64,000 bases of DNA from Tetradesmus obliquus (taxonomy: Eukaryota > Chlorophyta > Chlorophyceae > Sphaeropleales > Scenedesmaceae). Location: the NCBI GenBank assembly GCA_030272155.1, contig CP126194.1, forward strand, positions 4,703,501-4,767,500, read 5' to 3'. Within the stretch, counting starts at the first letter, position 1, and each line of letters opens with the position of its first letter. Below the pieces are notes generated by a model that saw only the letters and a program-made list of their open reading frames with translations, had not been told where the DNA came from and made no database searches. Made by a program: the position numbers and the translations under genes. This document shows positions 9,226 through 21,050 of this stretch, piece after piece.

Positions 9226-12200
9226 ATGGTGCTGTTCTGCTGCGCCCGGCATGCTTGTGCAGTCTGCTTTGTGCATTGCTTGTTGGCTGTTGCTCCAGCC
9301 CTCTAGCTGGATGCTGAATCCCCGTGAACATGCCCAACGCAGGTGACAGCTGCTGAACAGCTGCAGCAGCAGCAGCAACAACAGCAGCAACAACAGCAGC
9401 CGCTGCAGCAGCAACGGCAGCAGCAGCAGCAGCCGCATCCACAGCTAGGCAGCTTGCAGGATGACCTTCAGCCAGCTCAGTATCCACAGCATGGCCTGCA
9501 GCCGGACCAGCAGCAGCAGCAGCAGCAACAGCAGGGCCAGCAAGCTGGCAAGAAGCCTCTGCCTGAGCAGAGGCGCCGCTGCATGTCGGACCGGTTCATG
9601 ATGTTCACATACAAGATCAGGCTGTGCAAGCGGCAAGGTGAGAAGCACAGTCGGAGATACACTGGTCAGCAGGTGACGCATATTTGCCGGCAGGGTGGGG
9701 TGTTGCACCTGTTGACAATCTAGGCTACAAGTAGCTGCAGCCTATTGAATGAGCAGTTGTACATGGTAAAGCGCTTTGTTGCATAGAGCAGCTGCATGCG
9801 CTGCAGGCAGCATAGCAAGATTCCGCAGCTCCCTTGCAGCTGAGCACCTATGTCGCTGTCACAGCAGCGGCATTTTCGCCAACCACATGCAGCTGTCACG
9901 AAACATGGTGCCAAGGTTGCTTTCGCTGTCTGCATTGCTTGCGCTGCAGATCCACACAATTGGAGGCTCTGCCCGTATGCCCACCCAGGTGAGCAGCGGC
10001 TTCGACATTGGCTTTGGCTGTAGGCCACTGCACTCTGCAGCAGTCACGTTTGCATGCGCTTTGCGGGATTGAGCGGCAGTGGCGACATGCAGGAGCCGCA
10101 GTTCGACGCACGTCTGCACTGTGCGTGGTTGGTGCAGGGCATTTGCCCGGCAAGCTTGCACAGTCGTCTGTTGTCTTCTTACGATCATACACCAAAATTG
10201 GTTCATGAGCATCACTGGCACGAGCGGTGCAAATTGACTGCATCGTACTGCAGTGTTGAGTCATGCTGTGCCTGCGCATGCTTCTTTAATCTTTCGTATT
10301 CGCTGCAACACCGCAGGCGAGGCAGGCAAGCGGCGGCCGCCACATGCCTATCAGGCCGTCATGTGCGACTTTGGCAAAACTGTGAGTCATGAAGCGGCGG
10401 CTGCATGCACATCACAGGGCTGGCTTGGGGCGGGCGGCCGGTGTGCTGTGTATGCAGTTCCTGCCCAAGATGCAGCTGCATGCCTTACTGTCGCAGTTGT
10501 TCCCCAGAGCCGGACAACCATCCGCCTTTCCCCACGTGTACGGCAGCATACACTAAATGTAAACATGTAGCTGTGTTATTCCGAATGTGTGGTACTGCTG
10601 CTCTCGTTCTGTCGCTGATCGGTGCCGTGTGGTGCCTTGTCGCTTCTTGTTGCTGCATGCAGCGCAAGGAGTGCTCTCACGGCGAGAGTTGCATGCTGGC
10701 GCGCAATGCCTTGGAGTATTGGCTGCACCCGGACAAGTGAGCTACTGCCATGCTTACTGCGCCTGGTGCTGTCTGCCGCACTGTTCCTCCAGAGTGGCTG
10801 CATGACAGCGGAGATGTGCACTTGCTGGTAGCGCTGTGCACGCACACATTGAGCTTGGGCTTGTGTTTGAGCAACTTCAGTGGACGCTGTAGCTGACTCC
10901 TGGCTGCCTGTGCTGCACTGCCAGGTATCGGACGATACTGTGCGGCCACGGCGAAGCCTGCAACCGCAACATCTGCTTCTTTGCGCACAACCAGCAGGTA
11001 AACACCCAGCGTCTGCATTGCCAGCAGCAGCCTGCTGCTCTGCTGAAAGCAGCAGCCCAGCGCTTAGTTGAGCAGGAAGCGGCTTGAAGAAAAGTGGCTG
11101 TGCTTGCATGGTGTTGTTTGCATCTTGAAACAGCTCTCCTGCAAGCAGCGAGGCACCTGCGTGGTGCACAGGCGTGCCTCTGCACCTGCCACTCTGCACC
11201 TGCTTGTTGCCACCTGCTTGCGCTCCCCTGCTTGTTGCCAAGTGCCTTGCCCCAGCTGCGTGCTGTCTTCTTGCGCTGCACGTGCTGCTGTCAACCACGC
11301 CTCGCTGCGCCGCCTGCTTCTTGCCAACTGCCTTGCAGGAGCTGCGCACGCCAACCACCCGCCCGCCAGGCAGCCTGTTTGCTGGCGAGGCGCTGCCGCT
11401 GGGCGCTGACCTGGCTGCAGACGCGCTGCAGCAGCTCAGCCTCGCCCACCCAGGTGCAGCCGGCAGCAGCGCAGCAGCTGGCCAGCAGCTGCTGTACATG
11501 CCTGCTGCTGCGCCCGCGGCGGCAGCAGGCGGCGCGATGCTGGGCTACCACCATGGCATTGGAGCTGGCAGCAGCAGCGGCGGGAGCCTGGCTGGCGTGC
11601 AGCAGCAGATGCAAGCTGTGCAGGTGGTGACGCCTGGCGGCCAGCAGGAGGTGCTGCTGCCTGTGGCGGTTGCTCCAGAGGAGCATCAGCAGCAGCTGCC
11701 CGCGGGCCTGTCGCCTGCAGCCACACCAGGCATGCAGCAGCTTGCATTCCAGCCGCAAGCAGCAGCAGGCGTTGTGCCGCAGCCCCCACGCCTGGTGATG
11801 ATGGGGCAGCAGCAGTACGCGCCGGCGGCTGTGAGGCAGCTGATGCTGCAGCAGCATCAGCAGCACGCGCACCGGCATCACCACCAGCATCCGGTGCCAT
11901 ATGAGCAGCACCATCCTGTTGATGAAATGGGGCAGCAGCAGCAGCAGCAGCAGCTGGTCATGTGGCCGGGCATGGATGCTAGTGCTGGCGCCAGCAACCC
12001 AGGGGGCATGGTGCTGCTGCAGCAGCAGCCAATGCAAGGCATGATGGCTGCTGGCCAGGCTTGGGCGGAGCCGATCGGGCAGCCCGTTGCATCTGCGGGC
12101 GACGTGCCGTACTACGCGCTGCCTCTGGCCTCCATGACAGCCAGCGGCCACATGATGGCTGCAGGAGGCATGCAGGTGCAGCAGCCTACACCAGCGCAGC

Positions 12201-12475
12201 TGATGCATATGCAGCAGCAGCAGCAGCAGCAGATGTTTGTGTATGCACAGCCAGGCAACCCCGGCGCAGCTGCAGCAGGGCTGAGCAACAGGGCAGGGGC
12301 GCCTGTGCAGTTTGTGCTGCCCTCTCAAGCCGCCGCTGGCAGAACCTTGCACGTGCCAGCCTCGCCACACTCGCACCTGGCTGGCGTTGAGGGCGCAGGC
12401 GGTTACGCAGCCCCGCCTGCTACAGTTGCTGCTGACGTGCCTCACTACCAAATGCCACCAACAGGGCACTGGTGA
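9226..12475 (+). CDS. Plant-type tandem CCCH zinc-finger (RR-TZF-like) protein
   Basis: Six exons are firm: 9343-9637, 9950-9988, 10317-10381, 10663-10736, 10925-10997 and 11339-12475. The first Met is uncertain. The best candidate is ATG 9226-9228 as a tiny first coding exon spliced straight to 9343. After a Gln-rich N-terminus comes the plant-type module: MFTYKIRLCKRQ, then HNWRLCPYAHPGE, then KECSHGESC...EYWLHPDK, then YRTILCGHGEACNRNICFFAH. The second canonical finger has C-x5-C-x4-C-x3-H spacing. In the first (C-x5-C-x3-?) the last ligand is Arg (CMLAR) where plant relatives have His. The C-terminal 379 codons are low-complexity Gln, Ala, Met and His. Relatives shuttle between nucleus and P-bodies or stress granules and control mRNA decay or stress signalling; that role is inferred here. 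Confidence 0.85.
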
Positions 12476-15400
12476 GGTGGTCATGCAGCAGCTGGTGTCG
12501 GCAAGGGCAGGTTATTCATTGTCAGAGGTCTGCACTAGTGCTAATTGGGATCGTTGCAAGCCTGCATAGGTGTGCCTAGGCACGCAGGCCAGCAACACTA
12601 GACCAAACACGCAGCGGTTATACCCTTTTTGTGACGTGTTCTTCCTTGAGGGCCTGCGTCCCTGCAGACGCTCGAAGCTACTAGAACAACTTGCATTGGT
12701 TATTCACTTTTTTGGTGGTGGCTCTTGGCTGCTGGATCAGCGGTGGCTTGGCAGAGAGCTAGCAAACCTGGCTGGTGCTCTAGGCATGGTGCTGCCAGCT
12801 GACGGTTGTCGATGCAGACCCGTGTGTGTGGCCCGCGACCAGTCCATGCAGCTGTGGCACTCGATGATGATGCTGCGCAAAGTGCTGCATGCAAAGTGCT
12901 CTTGAAGAGCCTGCAAAGTGCCTGGAGAGATGTCAGCGAAGTGCGTAGAAGTTTCTCACATGTATGATACAGGCTAGTGTGAGATGGAGAATGGGACTGT
13001 TGCAGGGAAGGGCGGGGCATGTTGATGGTGCAATCTGAAGTGCTGTGAAATGGGTGTCTAGCTGATGATATTTGTGTAGCATTGGTAGGAACCTGTGCTA
13101 AGGAGTGTTGAAGCACATGGAGACAAAGCATGTCAACATGAGTTTGAAGCTGGTGCTGTTGGCCCAAGCAGCCTTGTGGCAGCATGCTGTGAAAACCCGC
13201 CATGCCTGGCATTGTGTCGAGCCAGTGCTGCAATGTTGTGTGATATTGCGCGCTGAAATTGCACAGCGCTGCTCACCATCTGCTGTGGATGCATGCAGCA
13301 AGGCCTTGTGCAGGTGCTGTTCAAGGAGGGCTACATGCTATGCTGCATATTTTAACGTGTGGACTTGGCCATGTATGAAGAGCCTGGAAGCTCTCATGTG
13401 ACGCGTCGCCAACTTTTGGCGGTGCATAGAGGTCAACCTGATGAAACCTCTCTTGTCGAGTATCTGTTTTGGAAGCTGTGCGCCCCACACACAGCGCTGC
13501 GGCCGGTTGCCTGTGCGCAACGACTCAGTTTGTGGCGTGCAGCTGTTGGGTGCTTTGGCTAGGCCGCACGTGTTGTCACATATGAGGGCACATGCGGCTC
13601 GGCGTGTTGCTACTGTGCTCTGCTTTCTTGTCAATGCCTTGCCTCACATTCACTCGACAGTGGGGGTCCGTACCAGGGCACATGTTGTGGCGGGTGCCTG
13701 ATCGCATGCGATTACTGCGGTGCTGCTCACACCTGGCCATGTACACAGTGGGCGCCAGCAACAGCTTGGCTCATGTGAGCACAGCATGTGAGGACGGCAT
13801 GTGGACAGCTCAACATGCTGTGGCAGCAGCCGCTGCCATGCAACGCATGCACCCATGGTCGAGCCTATGTCAGCTGCGTGGGAAAATCAGCACAGCCTTG
13901 CTGTGGGTACATTCTGTGTCGCGTGAAAAAGCTGCATGCAAACAGTAGCAGCACGCCCACGTGCCTTGCTGAAACGCACGGCGCACAACACTGTTGCATT
14001 GCTGTGCCACGGGCGGGCCGCTGCTAGCTGTGGTCGTCGCCTAGTGGTATCGGTCGCATGTTGGCAGCAGTGTGGTGCTGGGCTGCTGCCAGGCACTATG
14101 TGCAATCTGTGCGGTGGTGCTTGTGTTGTCCTCTGTGATTAGGCAGCTGTTGTGTCACCACACAACCCCATCTGTGGGTTTGCTTGTGCCGAGCATGCTT
14201 GTTGCAGCCAGGTGCACTGTGTCGATTATGCTTTTCATATGCTGCTGCTGCTGCTGCTGCTGCTGCTTGCTAGCAGACCATCTTGTGCCACTTGGTGCAT
14301 GGAGCTGTACCTGCACTTCGTTACTGAACTGCTGATATGCATCTGTTGCGGTGATGTGCAAAGAGCCAGAAAGCGCTTGTGTGTGCTGTGCACGATCAGC
14401 AGCTGCGACGCTGCTGTGCAGGTTTGCAGCTGCTGCGTGCCGCGCACACATCGCCACAACCATATGCATGCAGTGGTTCGATGTGGACACTGTTGATGAA
14501 ATTGCATCGATTGCATCGATGCCAGGGTTCAGTTGGGAAAATTGCTGTTGAGGATTACTGTCGTCATGATGTGTTACCTCACAAGCAAGGTGCGCTGAAC
14601 TGGACGAGCTGCAGGGCTGTGTTGGGCGTCCGAGATCAGCTTCTGGTGGCAGTCTGCATTCGCTAATGCCGCTGTGCTCGGATGCGGCATAGCAGAGTGA
14701 TCAGCTGCATGCACATATGCAGGCAGGGTGTGATGCACTGCCGCCCTCTTTTCTGGGGGTGGCGCATGCTTTCCTTGCAGTCTGCTTTGGCTTTTGGGAG
14801 GGTGTTGTGTGGGTGCTATATTTGTATGTGCGTCAGTGACTGCCTATGCGCGCTACAAATGTATGCACCAGCAGCATGCTGCGGGCGTGCATGCAGGGCG
14901 GCTTGCGTTCCCCTCACTGCACCACAACACCGCAATCTGTTTGTTTTAAGTGCAGGGTGAACGCACAGCACGGGTGTGATCCAGCACCATGGTGGCAGTG
15001 CTGAACCCTGCCTTCTGCATCTGCACAGAGTCACCTGCGATGCTGCTATGTTTGCAAAGCTGTTGGAAAGCCGGGTTACTGTCAACCATATGTGGGGGTG
15101 GGTGCTGTCACGCACCTGTTTTAGGGCAAGGGGGATGGCAGATGGGGGGGGGGGTCATTAAGTGCGCACTGGAAGGTCGAGGTTTCTTGGCCTTGATCGT
15201 GGCGGCTGCATAGAATCTGCAATATGCGTATCAGACTGACCTGGTTGGATGCCCGGCATTCAAAGGCATTTAAAGGCATTGGGTTGTTGGATTGGTCGGC
15301 GGCCTCGGCGGCCGCTGGCCTGGGTGCGTGAGGCGGCTGTGTGTGTGCGACTTGTAGCAGGATCCTCACATCATGCATCCGTGTCGTATGATTGCACATA

Positions 15401-16527
15401 TGCAACATACACAGCTTCCTGCGCGCGTATGGGTTGGTGCGGGTGCTGTGGGTGTGCTTTTCAGAGTTGCCTTTTTGCTGCAGGCCATGTGCTTTGGGTC
15501 CTTGCTGCGTGCCGCCTGCTGTGCAGTGTGCATATCCCGCTGCTGTTACACCTCGTTGTATGCTGCTGTTTAGGCCCCCGCTCACTACGGCTGCTGCATG
15601 TTGCACCTCGAGTGCAGCAGGCGAGCTGCTTGCAGGGCAGCATCAACACCACCAGGGTGTTTGGATAATCGCTTGCAGGACAGCACCTCGAAAGCAGCAG
15701 GCGAGCAGTACCAGCTGGTGGGCTTCTGCCAGGGCAGCCGTTTGTTGTGAGGCACTTGCCTCGCTTGAGGTGTGTAGGGTCCGCTGCGGCTTGTAGTGGT
15801 GTGGCTGCTTGTGTGGTGTGTGCATCGAGCTTGGGGCGTAGTGGTGTGTGTGGCTGCCGGCAGGTGTCTGTTACATCTGTGCTTCGTACCTTGTCTGCTA
15901 CATCTGTGCTGCTTGCCTTGGAGTTGTGGCATGGGCCATGGCTATGCCACTTTTTGCTGTGTGGACGCTGTGTGGATGCTGTGTAGATGATGGATTGTGG
16001 CATCCCTCTGTGCGTTGCCAGGAGCCTGTCATGTCCTTTTGGATGAGTTTCTGGGATCCAATCGCGCATGTGCCACGACCCACACTGCATAGTGGAGGCT
16101 CATATGTGGTGTTCACAGTTTGCATGTAGCATGAAAGCATGGAAGTATCCTCAGGTGTGCTCAGTGTTGCGCCTGCCGCATCTCGGTGCTTGCCTTGTTG
16201 CTGATCTGCTGGGTGGATAGCATGGGGGCACGGGCCTCCAGCCTCAATCCAGCCCATGCATGTTGTTGTCACACGCCTGTCAAGCAGCTGGACAACCCTT
16301 CTGCACCGGTTGCACCGGTGCAAGCTTTCTCTGCGTGTCTGCAAGCGCCATGTAATGTCCATGCAGTGGTGTCTGATGGTGCGGTAATGCATGCCTGTTG
16401 CAGCGCCACGCATTATGGGCCCAGCCAGGCAACTCACGTGCTAGCGTGCTAGCTCCTGTAATGCATGTTGCAGGACGTGCGGTGCGCTGGGGTGACTGCG
16501 TGTGGCTGTGTATTTTCTGTGATACGG

Positions 16528-16561
16528 CTGTTGACAGAGAGTTTGCGTGTTGCATGTAAGC
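16528..16561 (+). repeat. Fragment of the dispersed repeat
   Basis: CTGTTGACAGAGAGTTT followed by CATGTAAGCA matches 23321-23351 closely and the GST intron copies more loosely. Confidence 0.5.
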
Positions 16562-16871
16562 ATTCTAATCACATTCATTTGCTGTGATGTGATTTTGAGA
16601 TTTGAATGGCTGCGTTACCTGCATGATATGGCGGCGACGGCTGCCTGCATGCGTGTTTGGAGATGTTGGCTGGGCCCAGCATCATCAGTGGATGCCCTTG
16701 CGCCGCCTCCACGAAGGGTAGCCGCATGGCTCCCAAGATTGCACAGGCAGCTGGTCTGCTGCCTTGTGTTGCAGCCACTATTGCAGCCACAAGCCTGGCT
16801 GTGTCAGGCTGTTGCGTGGTGCATTTACGTCACACTGTGCATACGTCTCGGCACGTATCAAGGAGTTGGGC

Positions 16872-17420
16872 GGCACCAGCCTGTGGTGTCTGAGGCACTC
16901 AGTGCTGGTGTTCCCGTGCTTCTCTATGTTGCTGGGTGTGCTGCCATGCAGGTTGGGGTGCCATGCAGGTTGGGGTGCCAGGGCAGCTGCAGCACGCACC
17001 CAGCTATCAGCTATTAATATGGCGCCAGCCTGTGGTGTCTGAGGCACTCAGTGCTGGTGTTCCCGTGTCGCTTTATGTTGCTGGGTGTGCTGCCATGCAG
17101 GTTACGTGCCAGGGCAGCTGCAGCACGCACCCAGCTATCAGCTATGATTATGGCACCAGCCTGTGGTGTCTGTGGCACTCAGTGCTGGTGTTCCCGTGTC
17201 TCTCTATGTTGCTGGGTGTGCTGCCATGCAGGTTAGGGTGGCAGGGCAGCTGCAGCACGCACCCAGCTATCAACTATGATTGTGGCGCCAGCCTGTGGTG
17301 TCTGAGGCACTCAGTGCTGGTGTTCCCGTGTCTCTCTATGTTGCTGGGTGTGCTGCCATGCAGGCTGGGCTGCCGGCGGCCTGGGCGCCGAGGCAGCTGC
17401 AGCACGCCCAGCTATCAAGC
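16872..17420 (+). repeat. 131-bp satellite, about 4 tandem copies
   Basis: Units begin at 16872, 17021, 17152 and 17284 with GGC(A/G)CCAGCCTGTGGTGTCTG. Spacings are 149, 131 and 132 bp. The first unit is longer because a GGTTGGGGTGCCATGCA piece is duplicated. Each unit ends with a CAGCTGCAGCACGC and CCCAGCTATCA block. Copies are more than 90% alike by eye. Confidence 0.9.
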
Positions 17421-17948
17421 TGTGAGTGTGTTTGAGATTCACAGCTGAGCATGTCCTTTGTGGCCGTCTGCTGTTTACAAGGCCCTGCGCTTTGCGGGTG
17501 TTGTGAAACAGTGGCAGCTGGAAGTCCGCAGTTGCCTGCATGCACCTGTGTAACTATCACCTGCCCGTGTGTTCCAGTCTACGATATATTTCAGGCATTT
17601 TCCCTAGCGTAAGCAGCTCCTCAACGGTGATGATATGATACAGCACTGCTGAGCAAGGCACAAGGCGCTGCAATACACATGCTGAGCCACCGGGTCAGCC
17701 CTATCACACTAGCAAAGCCGGCAGCATGCACAATGCTGTGCCAGTACGATGTTGATCTCCAGGCACAGGTGCTTTATAAGGCTGCATCACATGAGCAACT
17801 CAATTGCATGCCGCTGTGACTCAACCCTGGCATGCCCTGTGCAGGAATCAGGCTCATAATAGCAGGCGGGCACGCCTAGGTCAGGGTTGCACGAACTGAC
17901 ATTTGTTATTACCAGGCCTGATATCAGCTGCACTGCAGGCAGGCTGCC

Positions 17949-18210
17949 TTAGCCCAGCTGTGCCAGAAGCCCCTCCAGCAGCTGCTGCTTCTCCAGCCGA
18001 AACTGCACAGCCAGCAGCTTCTGGCCAGCCAGCAGCTGCTGCCAGTCCGCCACCTGCTGCTGCAGTGCTGCCACCTGCTGCTGCATGCTCTCTACTTCCG
18101 CTGCAGCAGCAGCTACTACCTCTATCCATGCAGCCTGCTGCTCCTCTCCCTCTGCTGCATGTCTGCCCCCGCCATCTTCTGAGCCTTCAGCAGCACCAGC
18201 TTCAGCCTCT

Positions 18211-18260
<50 letters not shown>

Positions 18261-19923
18261 CTGCTCAAGCTGCTCCTGCAGCTGCTGCAGCTCTGCCTGC
18301 CTCTCCTGCAGCCGAGCCTGCCCTGCTTTCAGCTCCTGCTGCTTTGCAGGCAGCTGCTGCACAGCCTGCAGCACTGACTGATCATGCGCAAGTGTCTGCT
18401 GGTCTGCACCCAGCAGCTGCAGCTCTAGCCGTACAGCTTCTGCACAGGCAGACCTTGCTGCACTGCTGAGGGCTGCAAACGGTGTGATGCCTTCAAAGGT
18501 GGAGCTGGCAGATGGCTGCTGCTGTCTGCAGGCCCGCTCAAGGGCAGCAGCTGCTGCTGCTGGGATGCCCTGCCGGGTAAAGGCAACCTGCAGCAGCAGC
18601 AGCAGCAGCAGCAGCGGTGGCAGCATGTAACATTCATAGGAAGTTCCGCAAATACATTGTCATGCACTGAATGGCACTATCAACAAGGTTGTGAGCCAGC
18701 AAAGTAGTACCAACAACCTCATGTATGACATCTGACAGAATTCAGCACGCCTGTTGTGGCAGATTACTTGCCAGCTAAGTACCTCAGCATTCAACCTCGA
18801 CCACGGATGACACAGAACCCAGCTGTGCCATACCACCGCTGCTGATGTCGCCATCTAGCAGTCCATGCCTGAAGTGCACGTGCTGTGCTGTGCTGTGCTG
18901 TGCCAGCAACAGGACAGGCTGCAGCTAGCAGCTCTTGCGCTGTGCTGTGCCAACATGCCTCATTCAGCAGCACCACTGATGTGCTTCAGCTGGTGGTGCA
19001 GAATGTTAACCCCTGCCACTGCACTGCGCTCACCTCCGCTAGTTCAACAGAGTTAGCAGCAGCAGCAGCAGATGCCAGGACATCCGGCAGGCTGCGCACT
19101 AGGTACCTGCAGGCAGATTGCAGCACATGTCAGCGGGCTGGCGCACCAAACACATGCCGTGTGTGATGCCAGCACACATGCTGCAGGAGTTGCATCGAAG
19201 GTGCAAGCTTGCATGCAGCCACGCAAATCATCAGGCACTGCAACTTGCTTGAAGCATTTGCTCATCATCGCTGCAACACATCCAAGAACTGCCGTCACAG
19301 CATGTATGCACAGGCAGACAGCACGATCAAAAGGCTGCTGCAGCACCATGCTTCTGCTTCTGCCCTTGAATAATCATTGTTGTTGAGCTGGTGAGCTGGC
19401 CGGCCATCTGCCACACGCACCTCTCATGCACATTGCCCTGCTCAACAAAGCCATACAGCTGCAGCAGCACATCAGAGCTGCTCTGGCCGTAGCTGTTTGA
19501 CACACCCAGCAGCAGCAGCAGCAGCAGTGCGTCAGCATTAGTAGCAGCCAGGGAAGCTGCCTCAGCACTGTTTGCCGCTACGCACTGTTTGCCGCTACAC
19601 ATGAAGCCGCTGCGCATCTTTCAGTGTGCCCCAGATGACTGCAAAATGTTTGCAACCTGCTTAGACTGCTTGCCACCAGGTACATCCAGAGCAGCTACTT
19701 GCGCAGTGGTATAAGCAAATGTACAAACACAGCTTGTCAACACGTTGCACCACAACATCATGCATGGCTGCCAGGGGCGGGGGCCATTGCTGCCTGACAG
19801 CCACCAGCTATGTTTCACCTGATGAACACCTGTTGTCCTTGGCGCCACTGCTGGGTGGACACCACTCTGAAGGCGTTCGACCACACATCCAACTCACACT
19901 CACTCTGCAGCACACCCGCCAGC

Positions 19924-19962
<39 letters not shown>

Positions 19963-21008
19963 CGCGTCAGTAGCTAGGTGTGAGTGCAGCATTGCATCCC
20001 TTGGCACTGCAGTTTTATGCAATGTGTCGTCGAAGGATTACAAAGCAGTATTACAAATACGCAATGAAGCTATGCACTGGACAGCAACATGCTTGACGCA
20101 ACTGAGCAAATGCAATACCAGCACAGTCGAGTGCAGCAACTGCAGACAGCTTGCCGCGCACCTGCTCCCGCCCATCATGATTGAAAAAGTCCAGCAGCGG
20201 ACAGATCGCATGCTGCTGCTGCTGCGACTGCAGCTGCTGCTGCAGCGTGAACCACGCGCCAGCAGCAGCTGCTACCCCCAGCAACTCCACACCAGCAGCA
20301 GCAGCTGGCCCTGCTGCCAGCCACGCTGCTGCCGCCACAACTTGTGCTGCTGCCAAAGCCTTGGGTGCAAGAGACAGCGGTGCAGCGGCATATGGCGCCG
20401 CAAACGCTCGGCTGCGCGCGACGCTCAGCGCCCACAGCAGCTGCTGCTGTGTGATGCGCGCTGCTGACAGCGCCGGCTGCAGCTGCTGAGCCAAGCCTGC
20501 CCACTGTTGTCGCTGCTGCTGCACCTGCAAGTAGCAGCAGTGATGCAGCAGCAGCACAGAAGCAAAGCATTATATGCTATTGATGCGCCATGATTATGAG
20601 TCGCTTGCCCTGTCATGTCTCACAACTGCTCATGTCGGTTTGCACTCACAGGTAGGCCTCGAGCATTTACAGGCGTCAAAACGACTGCTACAGCAGCACA
20701 CCTGAGTGAGTTGCGTGCACCAGCACACGTCGTTGCCTGCTACTGCCTAGCACAGCGTCCACCGGCATCGCAAACCTCTGTTCAAAGTATGTACTGCCAA
20801 GTACTTGTGGCTGCCGTACTGCCTAAGGCCTTTAAAAAATGCACTGCCCCCCACCTGCTCTATGAAGTAGGGGCAGCGCAGCTGCTGCAGCTCCTCCTCG
20901 CTCCACAGTGCAGGCACATCCACCTGCTCTGGCAGCAGCGCCGAGTAATCTGCAAACTTTGATGACTTGCCCTGCTGCAGCTCTGAGAGCAGCACCAGGG
21001 CCAGCTGC

Positions 21009-21050
<42 letters not shown>

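Larger units (their letters stand above)
12476..17948. other. Long T/G-rich gap between convergent genes
   Basis: 5.5 kb with no supportable exon on either strand. The plus strand is rich in TG/TGC words up to about 17.5 kb, as expected for a long algal 3' UTR of the upstream CCCH gene. TGTAA occurs at several places (for example near 16457 and 17549). It also contains a CTG run near 14241-14271, a nine-or-more G tract near 15145 and the 131-bp satellite at 16872-17420. Confidence 0.45.

Noticed and set aside
11291-12484. 397-codon minus-strand ORF
   Set aside because: Shadow of the Gln/Ala-rich last exon of the zinc-finger gene.
12700-13233. 177-codon minus-strand ORF
   Set aside because: Same bias; it lies in the presumed 3' UTR of the zinc-finger gene and has no conserved segment.
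15461-16090. 209-codon minus-strand ORF
   Set aside because: Cys/His/Arg/Ser-heavy composition typical of antisense reading of T/G-rich DNA, with no motif and no promoter or splice support.
16936-17448. 170-codon plus-strand ORF
   Set aside because: It is a translation of the 131-bp satellite; the unit is not a stable multiple of three and no splice context supports it.
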